This document shows, piece after piece, positions 41,670 through 44,389 of a DNA stretch of 44,389 nucleotides. Origin of the DNA: Pirellulaceae bacterium (GTDB taxonomy: Bacteria; Planctomycetota; Planctomycetia; Pirellulales; Pirellulaceae). How positions within the stretch are numbered: position 1 is the first letter of the stretch; each line of letters opens with the position of its first letter. The notes beneath the pieces were generated by a model. It had not been told where the DNA came from, ran no database searches, and saw only the letters and a program-made list of their open reading frames with translations. The position numbers and the translations under genes are program-made. The stretch spans positions 1-44,389 of the forward strand of contig JABDKS010000398.1 in assembly GCA_013002105.1 (NCBI GenBank), read 5' to 3'.

Positions 41670-43904
41670 ATGACGTTTCTCTATTGTCGGCGATTGATTC
41701 TTGTCTTGCTGTTGGCAATTCCGCTGAGCAATTCGTTGATTGCCGACGATTCACAGGCCAGCGACCCACCTGGCGAGTCGAGCGGCGAATTAAGGGGTTT
41801 GATCGCGAAGGTGCGCCCATCGATCGCGACCATTCGTGTCGAAGGGCGCGATGGTGACGCATTGGGAATAGGAACCGGGTTCGTTGTCGACTCGACCGGT
41901 TTGATCGCGACGAACTACCACGTGATCAACGAGGGGCGCAAGTTCACGGTGGAATTGGCGGACAAGAAACTGAAGGTTCTGGCGGTGGAAGCATCCGATC
42001 GTGTCAGCGATCTGGTATTGATTCGTGTCGATACGACCAACGGCGAGTTGCCGGCATTGGAGATCGCCGACGATAGCGTGGCAGAGCAGGGCACCGCCGT
42101 GCTGGCGTTTGGTAATCCGTTAGGTCTGCAGGATAGCGTTGTCGATGGAATCGTTTCGGCGGTTCGCGAAGTGCAGGGCCGCGAGATGATTCAGTTGGCG
42201 ATGCCGATCGAACAGGGCAACAGTGGTGGCCCGCTGGTGGACCGCAGCGGCCGCGTGCTGGGAATCATCAACATGAAATCCGCGCTGGATGAAAACCTGA
42301 GTTTTGCCATTCCAATCCGTCAGCTACGACCACTGCGTGAAAAACCTAATCCGGTATCGATGCAGCGCTGGGTGCGATTGACCAGGATCAACCAGCAGCG
42401 TTGGCAGCCGATGATGGGAGCGACTTGGCAACAGCGGGGCGGAATCATTTCGGCTCGCGGATCGGGCAAGGGATTCGGTGGCCGTTCACTTTGTTTGTCG
42501 ACGCAACCGCAACCCGATTCGCAGTTCGATGTGGTGGTGTTGGTCAAATTGGATGACGAGTCGGGAGCGGCGGGGATCGCTTTTCATAGTGACGGAAAAC
42601 ACAAACACTACGGGTTTTATCCCAGTAGCGGCCGTTTGCGTCTGACCTGTTTCAAGGGACCAACGGTCTATTCTTGGCAGGTGCTCGAGGAAGTCGAATC
42701 GGAACACTACCTGAGCGAGCAGTGGAATCGGCTGCGGGTCCGAATCAGCGATGACGAGATTCAGTGCTTTGTCAACGGTCACTTGGTCATCACCAGCACG
42801 GATCGACAGCTGACATCGGGCAAGATTGGCTTGGTCAAGTTTCGCGATACGAATCCCGATTTTCGTGGTTTTGAGATCGGAGTCGATTTGCAGGCGAAAT
42901 CCTTGTCGCAGCAAGCAACCGATTGGTTTGCAATGCTGGACCAAAAACGGGTGGACGCGGACCGGATCAGCGCCGATCAATTGGATGAACTTGGTAAGTC
43001 GGGCGACTTGGCGTCTGGAGAATTGGTACGTCGGGCGTTGGAACTGGAGAGATCCGCCCAGCGTGTCCGGCAATTGGCCGAAGACGTACGACGTGTTCCC
43101 ACGTTGGCAGCGCTGAAGCAATTATTTCAATCCAAGGATGCCAGTCCCAATCGGCTACTGGAGGCGACACTGTTAGTGGCACGGCTGGATCATCCCGAAA
43201 TCGACGTCGACTACTACGAACAAAGAATCGACGAGATGGCCGACGAGATCCGAGCTGACTTAGCCAAAGACGCTACCGACGCGGACCGGCGCGAGGCTTT
43301 GGACCGGTATCTGTTCAAGGAAAACGGATTTCACGGCGGACGCAGCGAATACTACCATCCGGCCAATAGTCACCTCAATCGCGTGATCGATGATCGCGAA
43401 GGATTGCCGATTACGCTATCGATCTTGTATATGGAACTTGGGAGACGGTTGGATCTGACGATCGAAGGCGTCGGGCTGCCCGGTCACTTTGTCGTCAATC
43501 ATGTAACCGATCAAGGCGACAATCAGCTGATCGACGTCTTTGATGGCGGGCGGTCGATGTCACGAAATGACGCGTCTCTTGCGATGTTGCAATATTCCGG
43601 GCGAACACTACGTGACGAGGACTTGCGGGCTCAGAGTGACGAGGAGATCGTAACGCGCGTGCTTAGCAATCTGATGGGAATTGCGACACGAAGCGAAGAC
43701 TTGGAAGCCATGCTGCGGTACATCGAAGCGATCGTGGCAATCAATCCCGAAGCGGTTAACTTTCGTATGATGCGGGCACAGCTACGTGGGATGACCAACC
43801 GAAATTCGCGAGCCGTTGAGGACATTGAATGGTTGCTGCAGAAAGACCCACCGGGGATTGATCAAGGTCGACTCGAGGAAATGCGAGCGGCGATCGAAGA
43901 TTAA
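41670..43904 (+). CDS. Trypsin-like protease / LamG-like / SirB1 fusion protein
   Basis: The 744-residue protein has a signal peptide (RLILVLLLAIPLSNSLIADD). An HtrA-type serine protease domain follows with H84 in ATNYHVIN, D114 in SDLVLIR and S185 in GNSGGPLV. No PDZ domain follows. A LamG/DUF1080-like beta-sandwich occupies about 230-405 (GIAFHSDGKHKHYGFYPSSG, IQCFVNGHLV). The C-terminal part from about 553 is a SirB1/transglutaminase-like domain with NSHLNRVIDDREGLPITLSI and GVGLPGHFVVNH; the cysteine of true transglutaminases is not seen. Helical repeats near 665-735 close the protein. It is probably a periplasmic protease with sugar- or protein-binding modules. Confidence 0.87.
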   Translation: MTFLYCRRLILVLLLAIPLSNSLIADDSQASDPPGESSGELRGLIAKVRPSIATIRVEGRDGDALGIGTGFVVDSTGLIATNYHVINEGRKFTVELADKKLKVLAVEASDRVSDLVLIRVDTTNGELPALEIADDSVAEQGTAVLAFGNPLGLQDSVVDGIVSAVREVQGREMIQLAMPIEQGNSGGPLVDRSGRVLGIINMKSALDENLSFAIPIRQLRPLREKPNPVSMQRWVRLTRINQQRWQPMMGATWQQRGGIISARGSGKGFGGRSLCLSTQPQPDSQFDVVVLVKLDDESGAAGIAFHSDGKHKHYGFYPSSGRLRLTCFKGPTVYSWQVLEEVESEHYLSEQWNRLRVRISDDEIQCFVNGHLVITSTDRQLTSGKIGLVKFRDTNPDFRGFEIGVDLQAKSLSQQATDWFAMLDQKRVDADRISADQLDELGKSGDLASGELVRRALELERSAQRVRQLAEDVRRVPTLAALKQLFQSKDASPNRLLEATLLVARLDHPEIDVDYYEQRIDEMADEIRADLAKDATDADRREALDRYLFKENGFHGGRSEYYHPANSHLNRVIDDREGLPITLSILYMELGRRLDLTIEGVGLPGHFVVNHVTDQGDNQLIDVFDGGRSMSRNDASLAMLQYSGRTLRDEDLRAQSDEEIVTRVLSNLMGIATRSEDLEAMLRYIEAIVAINPEAVNFRMMRAQLRGMTNRNSRAVEDIEWLLQKDPPGIDQGRLEEMRAAIED

Positions 43905-43921
43905 TCGCTGCGGCGAGTGGT

Positions 43922-44389
43922 TCAAGTGACTTCACGGATGCTGAGGGATCGTTCTCTGGCAACGATGATGTGGTCCAGAACGTTGATCCCCAACATCTTT
44001 CCCGCTTCGGTCAACTGATCGGTGACCTGATGGTCTTCGCGACTGGGTGTTGGATCGCCGCTGGGGTGATTGTGGATCAGGAGCACGGCGGATGCCGCAT
44101 CGCGGATCGCCGGCCGAAACACTTCACGCGGATGTACCAGGCTTGCATCGAGTGTGCCGACGGTGATGCGATGGGATCGGATTGGCTTGTGTTTGGTATC
44201 CAACGTGACGATGTGAAATTCTTCTTGCACGGCATCGCGTGCCAAGCGAGCGAACTCCTGTTCACAATAGGCGACCGCCAACTTGGTACTGGTGATTTTG
44301 GTCGGTGCGTCTTCCACGGCAGCGTCGGCACGAGCGATTCGTCGGCCCAGTTCGATCCCGGCCATGATTTGAGCATAGCTGGATGCGGT
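43922..44389 (-). CDS. radC: RadC family protein (5' end beyond the window)
   Basis: The frame runs off the right edge; the visible part covers 155 residues. It starts within the linker after the missing helix-hairpin-helix domain (TASSYAQIMAGIELGRRIAR). The JAB-type domain holds LIHNHPSGDPTPSREDHQVT, with HxH, Ser and Asp of the JAMM-like metal site, and GINVLDHIIVA. RadC proteins are predicted metal-dependent enzymes with no established role in repair. It converges on the protease fusion gene. Confidence 0.92.
   Translation of the reverse strand, partial: TASSYAQIMAGIELGRRIARADAAVEDAPTKITSTKLAVAYCEQEFARLARDAVQEEFHIVTLDTKHKPIRSHRITVGTLDASLVHPREVFRPAIRDAASAVLLIHNHPSGDPTPSREDHQVTDQLTEAGKMLGINVLDHIIVARERSLSIREVT

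Noticed and set aside
1..44389. CRISPR arrays, tRNA or rRNA genes, insertion sequences or prophage genes
   Set aside because: None was recognised. Repeats seen are only short or the two-copy hairpin element, and no transposase or integrase motif appears.

Overview
The window looks like chromosome of a planctomycete, probably a Pirellulales (Rhodopirellula-like) marine or freshwater bacterium. Reasons are the PSCyt1/DUF1587/DUF1592/DUF1588/DUF1585 protein followed by its DUF1552 partner, a formylglycine-type sulfatase, an ECF sigma factor coupled to a soluble Ser/Thr kinase, several small haem proteins, and a 67-bp hairpin repeat present twice. No rRNA, tRNA, CRISPR array, transposase or phage gene was recognised. 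The species assignment is inference.

Layout. 1-4534: a partial gene end, a hairpin repeat and the DUF1592/DUF1552 pair. 4668-7726: an M48 metalloprotease, a small membrane protein and an MFS transporter. 7701-8153: a VOC-family gene with one in-frame stop; an intact paralogue lies at 19025-19471. 8560-12466: two DUF3365-type c-haem proteins, an Rrf2/NsrR-like regulator, a macro-domain protein, a DUF2267 protein and a DksA/TraR zinc-finger protein. 12736-18206: a thioredoxin-fold/DsbD-like membrane protein, then glycogen phosphorylase and glycogen debranching enzyme. 18267-22421: a small haem protein, the VOC paralogue, a lipoprotein and a sulfatase. 35533-44389: a membrane-anchored hypothetical protein, a succinylglutamate desuccinylase/aspartoacylase-family enzyme, MgtE, a minimal NagA-like deacetylase, a divergent Nramp, a protease/LamG/SirB1 fusion and the edge-truncated radC.

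The outstanding region is 22545-35212. A sigma factor and kinase on the minus strand diverge from a nine-gene plus-strand operon that holds two protein-tagging chemistries together. The first is ubiquitin-like: an FHA-like/RING protein (E3-like), an E1, an E2 with a clear HPN...C site, an unknown 256-residue protein, a ubiquitin-like modifier and a JAMM (JAB1/MPN) isopeptidase. The second is Pup-like: an Mpa/ARC-type AAA+ ATPase, two PafA/Dop-family enzymes and, between them, a 66-residue Pup-like protein ending in Gly-Gly-Gln. No 20S proteasome subunit gene is in the window and the ATPase lacks the C-terminal docking motif of Mpa. Both modifiers contain no lysine. The ubiquitin-like protein ends Ala-Gly-His-Cys-Cys instead of Gly-Gly, which suggests trimming by the neighbouring JAMM enzyme. 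The operon leader carries two consecutive intrinsic-terminator-like hairpins, and the spacers after each modifier gene carry stem-loops.

How it may work (inference): a signal sensed through the sigma/kinase pair turns on or modulates the operon; E1, E2 and RING attach one tag; one PafA/Dop enzyme converts the C-terminal Gln of the Pup-like tag and the other ligates it; tagged proteins are unfolded by the AAA+ ring, and JAMM and Dop recycle the tags. Component families are known from comparative genomics, and bacterial E1/E2/Ubl/JAB operons and Pup homologues outside actinobacteria have been reported. I cannot check here whether this exact combined arrangement has been described.
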